Source of the DNA: Oceanidesulfovibrio indonesiensis
GTDB lineage: Bacteria; Desulfobacterota; Desulfovibrionia; Desulfovibrionales; Desulfovibrionaceae
Assembly: GCF_007625075.1 (NCBI RefSeq)
Contig: NZ_QMIE01000015.1
Span: 50,369-114,368, forward strand
Reading direction: 5' to 3'
DNA length: 64,000 nt
Each line of letters opens with the position of its first letter. Position 1 is the first letter of the stretch. Below the pieces are notes generated by a model that searched no databases, was not told the origin of the DNA, and worked only from the letters and a program-made list of their open reading frames with translations. Below, one piece after another: positions 37,710 to 46,386 of the stretch. A program made the position numbers and the translations under genes.

Positions 37710-38174
37710 CTACTGGGTGGCGTTCTCTCCGTTCGTGGAGGTTTCCGCCGGGGCGGCTTCGGGAGCTGTCGGCTCTTCGAAGAAGTCGCCCTGTTGTTCA
37801 TCCGTTTCAGAGGCCTGCTCGGCAGCAGGCGTCTCCGTCTCGTCCTGAACTGTGTCTTCTTCCTGCCCGTTGGTTGCATTGGCGCCCATTTCCTCGAAGG
37901 AGAGGGGCTGGCTTTGCGGAGCCTCGTCCATCACGCTCTTCTCGACCGTGGTCGGGCTCGTGATGATATTGTAACCAAGCGAGGTCATCAGGAAGATCGC
38001 AGCCACGGCAGCCGTAACCTTGGCGAGAAGTCCGCCTGCTCCGGAGGAACCGAACAGGGAGCTCGACCCTCCGCCGAAGATGACGCCCATTCCTTCCTTT
38101 CCGGACTGGAGGAGCACCACCGCGACGAGCACGAGGCAGGCGACGATATGTAAAGCCAAGATCAGTGTCTGCAC
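37710..38174 (-). CDS. secG: Preprotein translocase subunit SecG
   Basis: A 154-residue SecYEG component with two membrane helices (about 3-22 and 50-70) separated by the glycine/serine-rich IFGGGSSSLFGSSGAGGLL loop typical of SecG. The C-terminal 80 residues are an acidic Glu/Thr/Ala tail, long for the family. GTG start with GAAGGGA upstream. It lies between tpiA and tRNA-Leu. Confidence 0.92.
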   Translation of the reverse strand: MQTLILALHIVACLVLVAVVLLQSGKEGMGVIFGGGSSSLFGSSGAGGLLAKVTAAVAAIFLMTSLGYNIITSPTTVEKSVMDEAPQSQPLSFEEMGANATNGQEEDTVQDETETPAAEQASETDEQQGDFFEEPTAPEAAPAETSTNGENATQ

Positions 38175-38270
38175 AGAATCCCTTCCAAAAGTCTTTAATT
38201 CGCTCTCGGCGAAAGACCAGTTTTACTAGACCAAACCTCTCAAGGCGTCCAGTGTTTTTTTCAACTTTTT

Positions 38271-39026
38271 TTAGCCGAGAACGATCTGGCTAAAACTATC
38301 TGCCTGCAAGGAGGCGCCTCCTACCAGGACACCTTCGACATTGTCAAGGGAAATGATCTCGCCGATATTTCCCGGCTTCACGCTGCCGCCGTACAGAATG
38401 CGGATGGCGGCGCCGGTATTCGGCAGAATATCCTGCAGAATTTCACGAACCAGGCCGTGTGCTTCGGAGATTTCCGGCGGTCCTGCGGTCTTGCCCGTGC
38501 CGATGGCCCACACGGGTTCATAAGCAACGGAAAGGACCTCCTGGTTCACGCCGTTCTCCAACTCGCCCAGGCCGGATTTCAACTGCCGCGCGAGCACCTC
38601 GGCAAGTTTGCCGGATTCGCGTTGCTCCAGGGTCTCGCCGATGCAGAGCACCGTATGCAAACCCGACTGCACGGCAAAGGCTGTCTTCTTTCCTACGAAC
38701 TCATCAGATTCGCCCAGAATATGCCGACGCTCGGAATGGCCGGTGAGCACGCTGCGGCAACCGAGGTCCAGGAGCATGCGTGGGGATATCTCGCCGGTAA
38801 AGGCGCCTTCGTCCGCAGGGTAGCAGTTTTGTCCGCCTACTATGAAGTTCTCGTTGCCCGCAAAGGCCTCCACCACACTGGCGATAGCGGTGAACGGCGG
38901 GAAGACCATGACCTCGCGGTCTCCGGGCAAATCCGCTGCGACGGCCTGCACGAGGCTTCGGGCCGTCTGTTCTGCGCCTGCCGAGGTCTTGTACATCTTC
39001 CAGTTGGCGGCCATGAGCTTTTTCAT
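38271..39026 (-). CDS. tpiA: Triosephosphate isomerase
   Basis: The 251-residue glycolytic enzyme has the start MKKLMAANWKMYK (substrate Lys), the electrophilic His in TGHSERR, the catalytic Glu in YEPVWAIGTGK and the ILYGGSVKPGN phosphate site. Its ATG overlaps the rimI stop by 4 bases (ATGA), with AAGGAG inside rimI. secG follows after 96 bases. Order rimI-tpiA-secG-tRNA suggests one transcript. Confidence 0.97.
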   Translation of the reverse strand: MKKLMAANWKMYKTSAGAEQTARSLVQAVAADLPGDREVMVFPPFTAIASVVEAFAGNENFIVGGQNCYPADEGAFTGEISPRMLLDLGCRSVLTGHSERRHILGESDEFVGKKTAFAVQSGLHTVLCIGETLEQRESGKLAEVLARQLKSGLGELENGVNQEVLSVAYEPVWAIGTGKTAGPPEISEAHGLVREILQDILPNTGAAIRILYGGSVKPGNIGEIISLDNVEGVLVGGASLQADSFSQIVLG

Positions 39027-39571
39027 TCGATGTCGTCTCCTTGGTCCATGTCGCGTTTCGCGGGGTCAATTTCCGCATATCCCGCATCCATATCGAGCCG
39101 CATCAGCAGGGCGTCCTCGCCCGTGTCCGGATAATATCCGGAACGTACGCCGACGGTCTCGAAACCCGCGCTCCTGTAAAGCGCATGAGCCGCGACGTTG
39201 TTTTTACGCACTTCCAGAAACGTCCTTTGTATGCCCATTTTGGCGGCTATTTGCAAGACAAGCCGCAGAAGCCTCGTGCCATACCCCTGCCTGCGAACGG
39301 AGTCTGCCACAGCGATGTTGAGGATTTCCATCTCCGGCGGGAGTATGTATACGGTAGCATACGCGACAAGGTGTTCCCTGAGGCCGCCAACGCCGGGTAT
39401 AATTTGGTCCCCAGGGACGAACAAACCAAAAACGTGGCAGATGCGCTGCTCGAATGCGAGAGCGTACTGCCGCTCGTCCCACGGACAGGAAAAGCACGAC
39501 CGTTCCAATTCCAGGAGATCTGGCAGGTCATGCGCGTCCAGTCTGCGGAAAGTGGCTTCTGCGGCTGTCAT
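39023..39571 (-). CDS. rimI: Ribosomal protein S18-alanine N-acetyltransferase (RimI-type GNAT)
   Basis: A 182-residue GNAT acetyltransferase. The acetyl-CoA loop is SVRRQGYGTRLL, and FLEVRKNNVAAHALYRSAGFETVGVRSGYYPDTGEDALLM matches RimI over its most conserved part. RimI acetylates the N-terminus of S18. ATG 39569-39571 is chosen, since the open frame upstream (to 39685) adds a Cys/Arg-rich stretch without a ribosome site. First gene of the rimI-tpiA-secG group, divergent from the Nudix gene. A generic GNAT is the alternative. Confidence 0.88.
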   Translation of the reverse strand: MTAAEATFRRLDAHDLPDLLELERSCFSCPWDERQYALAFEQRICHVFGLFVPGDQIIPGVGGLREHLVAYATVYILPPEMEILNIAVADSVRRQGYGTRLLRLVLQIAAKMGIQRTFLEVRKNNVAAHALYRSAGFETVGVRSGYYPDTGEDALLMRLDMDAGYAEIDPAKRDMDQGDDIE

Positions 39572-39597
39572 TCTGTTCAAGCCTGCATCAATCAAAT

Positions 39598-40200
39598 ATG
39601 CCTGATACCAAAAAAACACACAGGGCCGGCGCTCACATCGGACCTTCCCACGGCACCCTGGAAGCCCTCTTCGAGCACTCGGCAACCGACAACCGGGTCG
39701 AGCTCGTGGAGGTGGTCGATGAGACGGACACGCCCTTCGCCGTCATGCCGCTGACAAGCGCCATCGAGCAATCCCTCTTCCGCCGCGCCGTGCTCGTGCT
39801 GGTTTACGACCGCCAGGGCCGGCTTTATCTGCAACGCCGCAGCCGGAGCAAATCCCTGTATCCGGGCCGGCTGGACCTTTCCGCCACAGGCCATGTCCGC
39901 GCCGGCGAATCCCGCGAAGATGCTGCGGCCCGGGAGTTGCTGGAAGAGCTGGGCCTGAGCGGAAGGCGGCTCACCCTTCTGGCCTCCGTGGAAGCAACCC
40001 ATCACACAAGCTACGCCTTCGTCAGCCTTTTCTCCGCAGGCAAGGTGAATGAGGAGCCACAGCCTTCTTCCGATGAGACCGAGGGCGGCTTTTTCGTGGA
40101 TGCCGAGGAACTCGCCGCACTTGTCCAGGAATTTCGGGAGCAGCTCACCCCCGGCATGGTCTACTTTTGGGAGCGCGGCATGTTGTTCCCGAAACCCTGA
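39598..40200 (+). CDS. Nudix hydrolase (YfcD-like)
   Basis: A 200-residue protein with the Nudix box GHVRAGESREDAAARELLEELGL (G-x5-E-x7-R-E-x2-E-E) at about residues 100-122, preceded by AVLVLVYDRQGRLYLQRRS. The IPP-isomerase/YfcD-like arrangement (LDLSATGHV) is clear. Such enzymes cleave nucleoside diphosphates linked to another moiety; the substrate is unknown. There is no good Shine-Dalgarno before ATG 39598, 27 bases from the divergent rimI start. Confidence 0.87.
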   Translation: MPDTKKTHRAGAHIGPSHGTLEALFEHSATDNRVELVEVVDETDTPFAVMPLTSAIEQSLFRRAVLVLVYDRQGRLYLQRRSRSKSLYPGRLDLSATGHVRAGESREDAAARELLEELGLSGRRLTLLASVEATHHTSYAFVSLFSAGKVNEEPQPSSDETEGGFFVDAEELAALVQEFREQLTPGMVYFWERGMLFPKP

Positions 40201-40205
40201 CGCCC

Positions 40206-40988
40206 TCACACGAGCAATTCACGCATGGTTTCGTGCAGGGGGCCGTTGGTGGCCAGCACCGAGGACGAGAACAGCGAGAACGGCGCGTTCGGATCGAACT
40301 CGCTCACCCGGCCGCCGGCCTCTTCCACCAGCAACCAGCCGGCCGCAAGATCCCACGGTTTAAGGTTTATCTCATAATAGGCGTCGTAATTGCCGCAGGA
40401 CAGATAAGCGAGATCCAACGCTGCCGAGCCATAACGCCGCACGCCGCGGCTTCTTGCCAGAACTTTTTCCAGCCACACCGCGATGCGCCCGGCCTGTTGG
40501 TCCGCATCGTAAGGAAATCCGGTAGCAACCAGCCCATCCTGCAGCGAATCCGTGTCCGTCACATGGATACGCTCGCCATTGCGAAAAGCGCCCTGCCCCC
40601 GCACGGCAATGAACATTTCTTCAAGTATCGGATTAAATATTGCGCCAACTCCGACTTCTTCGCCGGTCCACAGCGCCACGGAGGTGGCTACGAACGGCAG
40701 TTTGTGTGCGTAGTTGGTGGTGCCGTCCAGAGGATCAACCACCCACGTCAGCCCGTCCACATCCAGGGACTCCGCGCTCTCTTCGCCCAGAAAGTCCGCT
40801 TCGGGCAGGATGCGAGAAAGGCTCTCCTGCAACGCTTTTTCCACGGCTATGTCTGTCTGGGTGACAAGGTCGATGCGGCCCTTGTGCTGAATGCGCCGGG
40901 GTTCGTTCCACTGTGTGCGGATTATTCCGCCGGCTTCGCGCACGGCGGTTTCCAGTTGCAAAGCGATGTGCGAAAGATCGATGTTCAC
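40206..40988 (-). CDS. Inositol monophosphatase family protein (SuhB-like)
   Basis: A 260-residue Mg-dependent sugar/inositol phosphatase: metal motifs GEES, WVVDPLDGTTNYAHKLPF and KPWDLAAGWLLVEEAGG are all present. SuhB homologues also act in rRNA antitermination. GTG 40986-40988 is chosen because CGGAG lies 8 bases upstream; a longer ATG form starts at 41036. It converges with the Nudix gene after 5 bases. Confidence 0.9.
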   Translation of the reverse strand: MNIDLSHIALQLETAVREAGGIIRTQWNEPRRIQHKGRIDLVTQTDIAVEKALQESLSRILPEADFLGEESAESLDVDGLTWVVDPLDGTTNYAHKLPFVATSVALWTGEEVGVGAIFNPILEEMFIAVRGQGAFRNGERIHVTDTDSLQDGLVATGFPYDADQQAGRIAVWLEKVLARSRGVRRYGSAALDLAYLSCGNYDAYYEINLKPWDLAAGWLLVEEAGGRVSEFDPNAPFSLFSSSVLATNGPLHETMRELLV

Positions 40989-41073
40989 GTTATAACTCCG
41001 GGATTCCGGGCGGCGAGGCGAGGAAGGGAGAAGCAAGGCAGGTGTTCTATGTGTGCGACAGCGAATGCCCTTT

Positions 41074-42108
41074 TCAGTTGATATAGACCATGTCGAAAGA
41101 GCCTCTCTCCTCGATGGTCCGGCCTGTGCCGCGCACTACCGTAGTCAGTGGGTCAGAATCCACGATAACCTTGATGCCCGTGTTGCGGGTGATGAGCTGG
41201 TCCAGCCCCTTGAGCAGCGCGCCGCCCCCGGCCAGGAGCATGCCGTTCTGGCCCACGTCCACCACAAGTTCGGGCGGAGTCTTTTCCAATGATTTACGCA
41301 CAGCGCGTACGATGACCTTGACCGGCTCCTTGAGCGCTTCGCGAATCTGAGCGTCTGTCACAACGACGGATTTGGGACCGCCCTGGATGAGGTCTTTGCC
41401 GGGCACCGTCATTTTGAGCGGTTCGGGCAAAGTGTACGCGGAGCCCACGCCGATCTTCACCTTCTCGGCCATGTTCTCGCCGATGATCAGCCGGTGCTCG
41501 TCCTGAAAAAAGCGCTGGATGGTGAGGTTCATGCCGTCGCCGGCCATGCGCACGGACTCGGAGTACGCCACGGCGGAAAGGGAGATGACAGCGACTTCGG
41601 TCGTGCCGCCGCCGATGTCCACCACCATATTGCCAACGGGCTCGTGTATGGGGGTGTCCGCGCCGATGGCCGCGGCCATGGGCTCCTCGATGAGCCGGAC
41701 GTCGCGGGCGCCGGATTCCAGGGCCGACTCGATGACCGCGCGTTTTTCCACTTGGGTGATTCCCGTGGGCACACAGATGACGATGCGCGGCTTGACGAAA
41801 CGCAAGCCCCGGATGACCTTGCGAATGAAGAACGAAATCATGGCTTTGGTGACGTCGAAATCGGCAATGACTCCGTCCTTGAGCGGACGCACGGTGGAGA
41901 CGGTTTCCGGCGCACGGCCCATCAGCTCCTTGGCTTCGGTCCCCACGGCCAGCACCTTGCTGGTGGCCTTTTCAAAGGCAACGACGGAGGGTTCGTTGAG
42001 GACGATTCCTTTGCGCGGGGTGTACAGAAGCGTGTTGGCCGTGCCGAGGTCCATGGCCAGGTCTTTGCCGAGAAATCCGAACAAGCGGTTGAATCCCATA
42101 GTCGTCAC
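41074..42108 (-). CDS. mreB: Rod-shape determining actin MreB
   Basis: The 344-residue bacterial actin has the phosphate-1 loop AMDLGTANTLLYT, phosphate-2 VVDIGGGTTEVAVI and the C-terminal adenosine site LLAGGGALLKGLDQLI. It directs lateral wall growth. mreC and mreD do not follow; the next gene is a phosphatase. GTG at 42106-42108 overlaps the stop of the upstream GAF-protein gene (GTGA), so the two are translationally coupled; ATG at 42097-42099 is another possible start. Confidence 0.96.
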   Translation of the reverse strand: MTTMGFNRLFGFLGKDLAMDLGTANTLLYTPRKGIVLNEPSVVAFEKATSKVLAVGTEAKELMGRAPETVSTVRPLKDGVIADFDVTKAMISFFIRKVIRGLRFVKPRIVICVPTGITQVEKRAVIESALESGARDVRLIEEPMAAAIGADTPIHEPVGNMVVDIGGGTTEVAVISLSAVAYSESVRMAGDGMNLTIQRFFQDEHRLIIGENMAEKVKIGVGSAYTLPEPLKMTVPGKDLIQGGPKSVVVTDAQIREALKEPVKVIVRAVRKSLEKTPPELVVDVGQNGMLLAGGGALLKGLDQLITRNTGIKVIVDSDPLTTVVRGTGRTIEERGSFDMVYIN

Positions 42109-43133
42109 GCGCCTCTAGCCGGAGCCGCTCCGGAGGAATTGTTGTATGAATCCTGCAGATTCCGTGCATATGCCTCGGACTCCTGCAGTTTACTTCTCAG
42201 ATACAGATTTTCGAGGAACAACGCCAGTTGCTCCGACGCCATCATGCAGAATGTTTTCAGGTCGTCGTCGATGGGCTGAGCCGACGGGCTGGACAGACCA
42301 AGCACGCCGCGTACCTGTTTCTGGAATGTCAGCGGCAAAAGCAGCACGCTCTTCATGGGCTGGGTCTTCACCGCCTTGCCGAACAAGGGTGTACAGCTGG
42401 AGCCGTCCCCCTCGCCCGTTATGACGGGCTGGCCGTTGCGGAACACGAATCCCACCAGGCCTACGCTCATGTCAAGATGCGTCTCGGCCATCTTGTCGGA
42501 CATCATCGACACATGCGCGCCTTCGATATAGTACCGGTCCCCATTGGGGTCGCGGGCGGCGAGGAAGGAATGCTCGAACCCGGCGGCGTCGCTCATGAGA
42601 GCCAGGAATTTGGACAGGAAATCCGGCCAGCGTTTGATGTTCTTGCGCATGGCGTGGATGAGCTGCAGGCAGTGGTAGTGCTGAAACTGGTTCTGGCTGG
42701 CCCGTGCGAGTTCGAACCGTTCGTGGATGTCGAGCAGAAAATCGGCGAACAGGTGGAGGATCTTCTGGTCCTTCTCGCTGAAACAGAACGTCCGTTTGGA
42801 ATCCAGACAGATGACGCCCTGTCCGCGCTTGAGCGGACAGCCCATGAAGGCCTTGATGGTTGTCTCCACATCCGGCTGGTAATAACCGAGCTTGCCCTTC
42901 TTCTTGTCCACGTTATTGATGAGCAACGGCTGCCGGTTGCGCACAATCCAGCCGACGAACCCCTTGCCGGGTTCGGCTACAGAATCCGTGAGCACATGGT
43001 CCCCGAGACTGAAATGCGCCGCGATGCGGAACTCTCCCGAATGCTTGTCGTGCATATAGAGCACTACGGAGTACGCATCGAACACGCTGCAGACGATGCT
43101 CAGGAGTCGTTCCAGGTAGCTTCGTTCATCCAT
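42105..43133 (-). CDS. Tandem GAF-domain protein coupled to mreB
   Basis: The 342-residue soluble protein has two GAF-type sensor domains, about 5-140 (AYSVVLYMHDKHSGEF, GKGFVGWIVRNRQPLLI) and about 165-320 (AAGFEHSFLAARD, GLVGFVFRNGQPVITG, KSVLLLPLTFQKQVRGVLGLS), then a short helical and disordered tail. No catalytic output is seen. It is the first gene of a two-gene unit with mreB, overlapping it by 4 bases. A weak promoter lies upstream. Inferred role: couple an intracellular small-molecule signal to MreB or its expression; not tested. Confidence 0.85.
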   Translation of the reverse strand: MDERSYLERLLSIVCSVFDAYSVVLYMHDKHSGEFRIAAHFSLGDHVLTDSVAEPGKGFVGWIVRNRQPLLINNVDKKKGKLGYYQPDVETTIKAFMGCPLKRGQGVICLDSKRTFCFSEKDQKILHLFADFLLDIHERFELARASQNQFQHYHCLQLIHAMRKNIKRWPDFLSKFLALMSDAAGFEHSFLAARDPNGDRYYIEGAHVSMMSDKMAETHLDMSVGLVGFVFRNGQPVITGEGDGSSCTPLFGKAVKTQPMKSVLLLPLTFQKQVRGVLGLSSPSAQPIDDDLKTFCMMASEQLALFLENLYLRSKLQESEAYARNLQDSYNNSSGAAPARGA

Positions 43134-43485
43134 GAGAGTAAACCGGCCTGAGACCTGTGCGTTTTTGTGAAGCGGCGCCGCCTGTGTATGCCGTGGTGAG
43201 AGGCAGGCACTTTGTCATGAAGCCTAGTAGACGACTCGAATAATTGTCAACAGATTGATATTGTTGGCTTTGCATCCAAACTGCGCGGCTTTGCTCATTA
43301 TAAGTCATAATACTTGCTAACGATCTGGATTTTCTCTAAAAAAAATTTAGCACAATCACGGGCTTTGGGAAAGTGAAAAAATGCCGTCCTGGCGAATGAC
43401 GCTGCTCTGTCCGCCGGCTTGAGTAATCCGCCATGAATGTATATCAATTAGGGTTCAGGCGGTGTCCGCCTCCAGGGGATAATCA
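43134..43485. other. Divergent intergenic region (GAF-mreB / unknown protein)
   Basis: 352 bases, locally AT-rich. They hold a candidate promoter for the GAF-mreB operon (43224-43250) and a CTAAA..TTTAG dyad around 43336-43352. No gene or RNA is seen. Confidence 0.45.
43224..43250 (-). promoter_or_regulatory. Candidate promoter of the GAF-mreB operon
   Basis: On the minus strand a perfect TTGACA (43245-43250) precedes TACTAG (43224-43229) by 15 bases. The spacing is short. About 90 bases before the GAF start. Confidence 0.3.
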
Positions 43486-45231
43486 ATGCTGAAGACATGG
43501 AAACACGCATTCAAGGATTCAAAATGGTCGCTCGCCGACGAATCCGACAGGTACGCCCTGCATCCCCCTATCCGTACTCTGCCCGAGCTTAAATCGTATC
43601 TCGATATCGTCCATGCAAAAATCTGCCTGTTGAAACCGTTCTTTGAAGAATCCGACTATCCGCTCGTGGAAGCGCGAGAGCTTCTTCCATCATTTGAAAC
43701 AGACCCCTTCGAGTACGAGAACCTTCCCGGCTTCAGCATGGTCGCCTTCGAACGTCCCCTGGAGTATTTTGAAGAAATCTTTCAGTTCGACATCCTCCAT
43801 TCCCTGCTCGACCAGAGCGATACAGCTCTGGGCGTAGCTTGTCCGCTGGAGACCACTGTTCTCCGAAACAACATCCAGACGCTCCAGAATCGTCTGCCCA
43901 AACGCTATCAGGACGCGCTCACGGAGAAATTCTCCAACCGCGACGTCACGGACCTCGACCACTATCACGAACTGCTGCCGTTTCTGCTGCAGATGGACCG
44001 CGCCCACGTGCTGGCCCGGGACATGTATCAGAACTTCATCCTCTCCGGCGTATATGGTTCCTTTCCGTCAGATCTGGACACGGAGATCAAGCGGTTCGGG
44101 CTTCGCATCGGCAAGTTTACCGTAGGCGACAGTCTTCGGTACGAGCTCAATCGCATCTTCGTCTACCAGTTTCTTATGGAACTGTACGGCTTCCCCATCG
44201 TCTCCGAGCGCCGGACATCCGCGGCGCTGTTCGCACGCAAGCTCCACAAGCTTGGCGAACGATTCCTGGTGCGCGTGCTCGGCCAGTCCGACCGCACGGT
44301 CACCACATTGTACTCAGAAGATGGAGAAAAGCACTACCCCCGTCTGGAAAAACTTGCTCTGGTGCGCGTGGAAAAGGAGCAAAAGGACGTCATCCGCCTG
44401 CTTGAGGACGGCGGATATTTCATCGATCCCAAACGTCTCGTGGTGCTTGTGCGCGTGCGCTACAAGCAGCACAAGTTCAATCCTCATAACGTGCGTCAGG
44501 ACCGAGCCCTGTCCGTGGAAAACCAGGAGGTGATCCACCCGATCACCGGCCGGGCCTACACCGGTCTGAACATCATCAAGGACGCCACCAACATGTTCCT
44601 GCGGCTCAACGACATCGTGCGTGGGGAGTATGTGGGCAGAATCGTGTTCAAGCGCAACGAGATAGTCGAAAACACGGACACGGACGAAAAACGTCTCAAG
44701 TTCCTCTACGCCTGGCTTTCCAAGCACCAACGGCGTATAATAAGCTACTCCGACGAGTTCTACGCAAAGGTCGTGCAGGTGCTGGACCACTATCTGCTCA
44801 ACCCGGAAAACTACGACGTGTTCCAGGACTCTTACGAGTTGTATCACGAGGTCTGGGCCAAATACTCCTACATTCAGCAGGCGCGCAAGGTCCGGCATCT
44901 CGAAGAAATCTCCGACGGCTTGGACCGCAAGGGCAAACGGATTTCGCATCGCGACAGGCTCAAGGAATCCTGCGAGTTGCTGCACGAGCTCAAGTTCGAG
45001 ATCGTCAACTACTTCGAGGATCTGGTCCAGAGCGTCATTGGCATTTGCGAGACCATGCTCTCGGACCGTTATCTTGTTAAAACATACGTGGAGAAGAAGG
45101 ACGAGGAACTGACCGATTACGGCAGGAGCGTGAAACGCTACTACGGCAAGCTCGTGGCCTTGCTGGACGAGTTCAAGTCCATCCGCAAGTCCCGCGCCGA
45201 GCTCCTCCCCTCGCTCTTGGAAACCGGCTAA
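43486..45231 (+). CDS. Large conserved-looking protein of unknown function upstream of gcvT
   Basis: The 581-residue protein is soluble, with no signal, no membrane helices and no motif I recognise; it is rich in Leu, Glu, Lys and Tyr, likely mostly helical, with beta-like KRLVVLVRVRYKQHKF in the middle. Codon use and GC match neighbours. AGGGG stands before the ATG, and gcvT starts 9 bases after the stop, so the two probably share a transcript. A function linked to C1 or glycine metabolism is possible but the pairing may be accidental. It is worth a fold search. Confidence 0.8.
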   Translation: MLKTWKHAFKDSKWSLADESDRYALHPPIRTLPELKSYLDIVHAKICLLKPFFEESDYPLVEARELLPSFETDPFEYENLPGFSMVAFERPLEYFEEIFQFDILHSLLDQSDTALGVACPLETTVLRNNIQTLQNRLPKRYQDALTEKFSNRDVTDLDHYHELLPFLLQMDRAHVLARDMYQNFILSGVYGSFPSDLDTEIKRFGLRIGKFTVGDSLRYELNRIFVYQFLMELYGFPIVSERRTSAALFARKLHKLGERFLVRVLGQSDRTVTTLYSEDGEKHYPRLEKLALVRVEKEQKDVIRLLEDGGYFIDPKRLVVLVRVRYKQHKFNPHNVRQDRALSVENQEVIHPITGRAYTGLNIIKDATNMFLRLNDIVRGEYVGRIVFKRNEIVENTDTDEKRLKFLYAWLSKHQRRIISYSDEFYAKVVQVLDHYLLNPENYDVFQDSYELYHEVWAKYSYIQQARKVRHLEEISDGLDRKGKRISHRDRLKESCELLHELKFEIVNYFEDLVQSVIGICETMLSDRYLVKTYVEKKDEELTDYGRSVKRYYGKLVALLDEFKSIRKSRAELLPSLLETG

Positions 45232-45240
45232 GGAGCCAAC

Positions 45241-46356
45241 GTGACCGACCTGAAAAAGACCCCCCTGTACGACTGGCACGCAGCCCGCAAAGCAAAGATT
45301 GCACCGTTCGCCGGGTGGGAAATGCCCATCCAGTACACCTCGATCATCGCCGAGCATGAACAGACACGCACCAGGGCCGGCCTGTTCGACATCTGCCATA
45401 TGGGCGAGTTCCTTGTTTCCGGACGCGACGCCAGTGCGGCGCTTTCACGCGTCGTCACCCAGAATCTCGCCACGCTTGCGCCAGGGCGCTGCCGGTACGG
45501 CTTCGTGCTCAACGAGCGTGGCGGCGTGCTCGATGACTGCATCGTCTACTGCCTGGACGAAACCCAGTATATGATCGTGTGCAACGGCTCCCGCGTTGAC
45601 GTGATTGGCGCATGGCTTCAGGACAAGCTGCCCACGGACGGCGCTTCCAGGGCCGAACCGGACGGCGCCGTGGACGTTGCCGACATATCGGACGGCACGG
45701 CCAAGATCGACCTCCAGGGCCCCCTGTCCCTCGATGTGCTCCAGGACGCCCTGGGCATGCAGTTTACCGACCTCAAGTACTTCGGCTTCAAGCAGGTGGA
45801 GTTCGAGAACGAGCCCCTGCTGGTGAGCCGCACCGGCTACACCGGCGAGCTCGGCTTCGAACTCTACATCGCTCCTGAAAAGGCCCTGCCCCTGTGGGAA
45901 AAGCTCGAAGACGACGTGCGCGTGGAGCCCTGCGGCCTGGGCGCGCGGGATACTCTGCGCCTGGAAGTCGGGCTGCCCCTCTACGGCCACGAGCTGGACG
46001 AGGATCACACCCCGGCCGAGGCCGGCTACGGCGCCATGCTCACCTCCGAGGCCGACTACATCGGCAAAGACCATGTCGGCGAGGTGCGCGAAAAGCTCAT
46101 CGGTCTGGCGCTGGAAGGCCGGCGCAGCTGTCGCCACGGCGACATTCTGCTTTCCGCCGACGGTGAAGAAGTTGGCCGCATCACCAGCGGTTCGTACTGC
46201 CCAAGCATCGGCCACGCCGCAGCGCTGGCCTATGTACAGGCGGACAAGGCCGAGGCGTCAGGGTTCAAGGTGAAGACTGTCCGCGCTGAACTGCCGACGC
46301 AGCGTGTTGACCTGCCATTCTACACGGAAGGCACTGCCCGCAAAAAGCTGGGCTGA
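45241..46356 (+). CDS. gcvT: Aminomethyltransferase (glycine cleavage T protein)
   Basis: A 371-residue THF-dependent enzyme that releases ammonia and methylene-THF from the H-protein-bound aminomethyl group. Signature segments: FAGWEMPIQYTSIIAEH, GLFDICHMGEF, ISRTGYTGELGFELY-like LVSRTGYTGELGFELYI, and ARDTLRLEVGLPLYGHEL. GTG start with AAGGAG 6 bases upstream. The gcvH, gcvP genes are not here. It follows the unknown protein by 9 bases; rsmE follows after 30. A folate-binding YgfZ-like protein is the alternative but the motifs favour GcvT. Confidence 0.92.
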   Translation: MTDLKKTPLYDWHAARKAKIAPFAGWEMPIQYTSIIAEHEQTRTRAGLFDICHMGEFLVSGRDASAALSRVVTQNLATLAPGRCRYGFVLNERGGVLDDCIVYCLDETQYMIVCNGSRVDVIGAWLQDKLPTDGASRAEPDGAVDVADISDGTAKIDLQGPLSLDVLQDALGMQFTDLKYFGFKQVEFENEPLLVSRTGYTGELGFELYIAPEKALPLWEKLEDDVRVEPCGLGARDTLRLEVGLPLYGHELDEDHTPAEAGYGAMLTSEADYIGKDHVGEVREKLIGLALEGRRSCRHGDILLSADGEEVGRITSGSYCPSIGHAAALAYVQADKAEASGFKVKTVRAELPTQRVDLPFYTEGTARKKLG

Positions 46357-46386
46357 CGCCGCAAGTGGCCGCTTTCGAGGAGGCTT

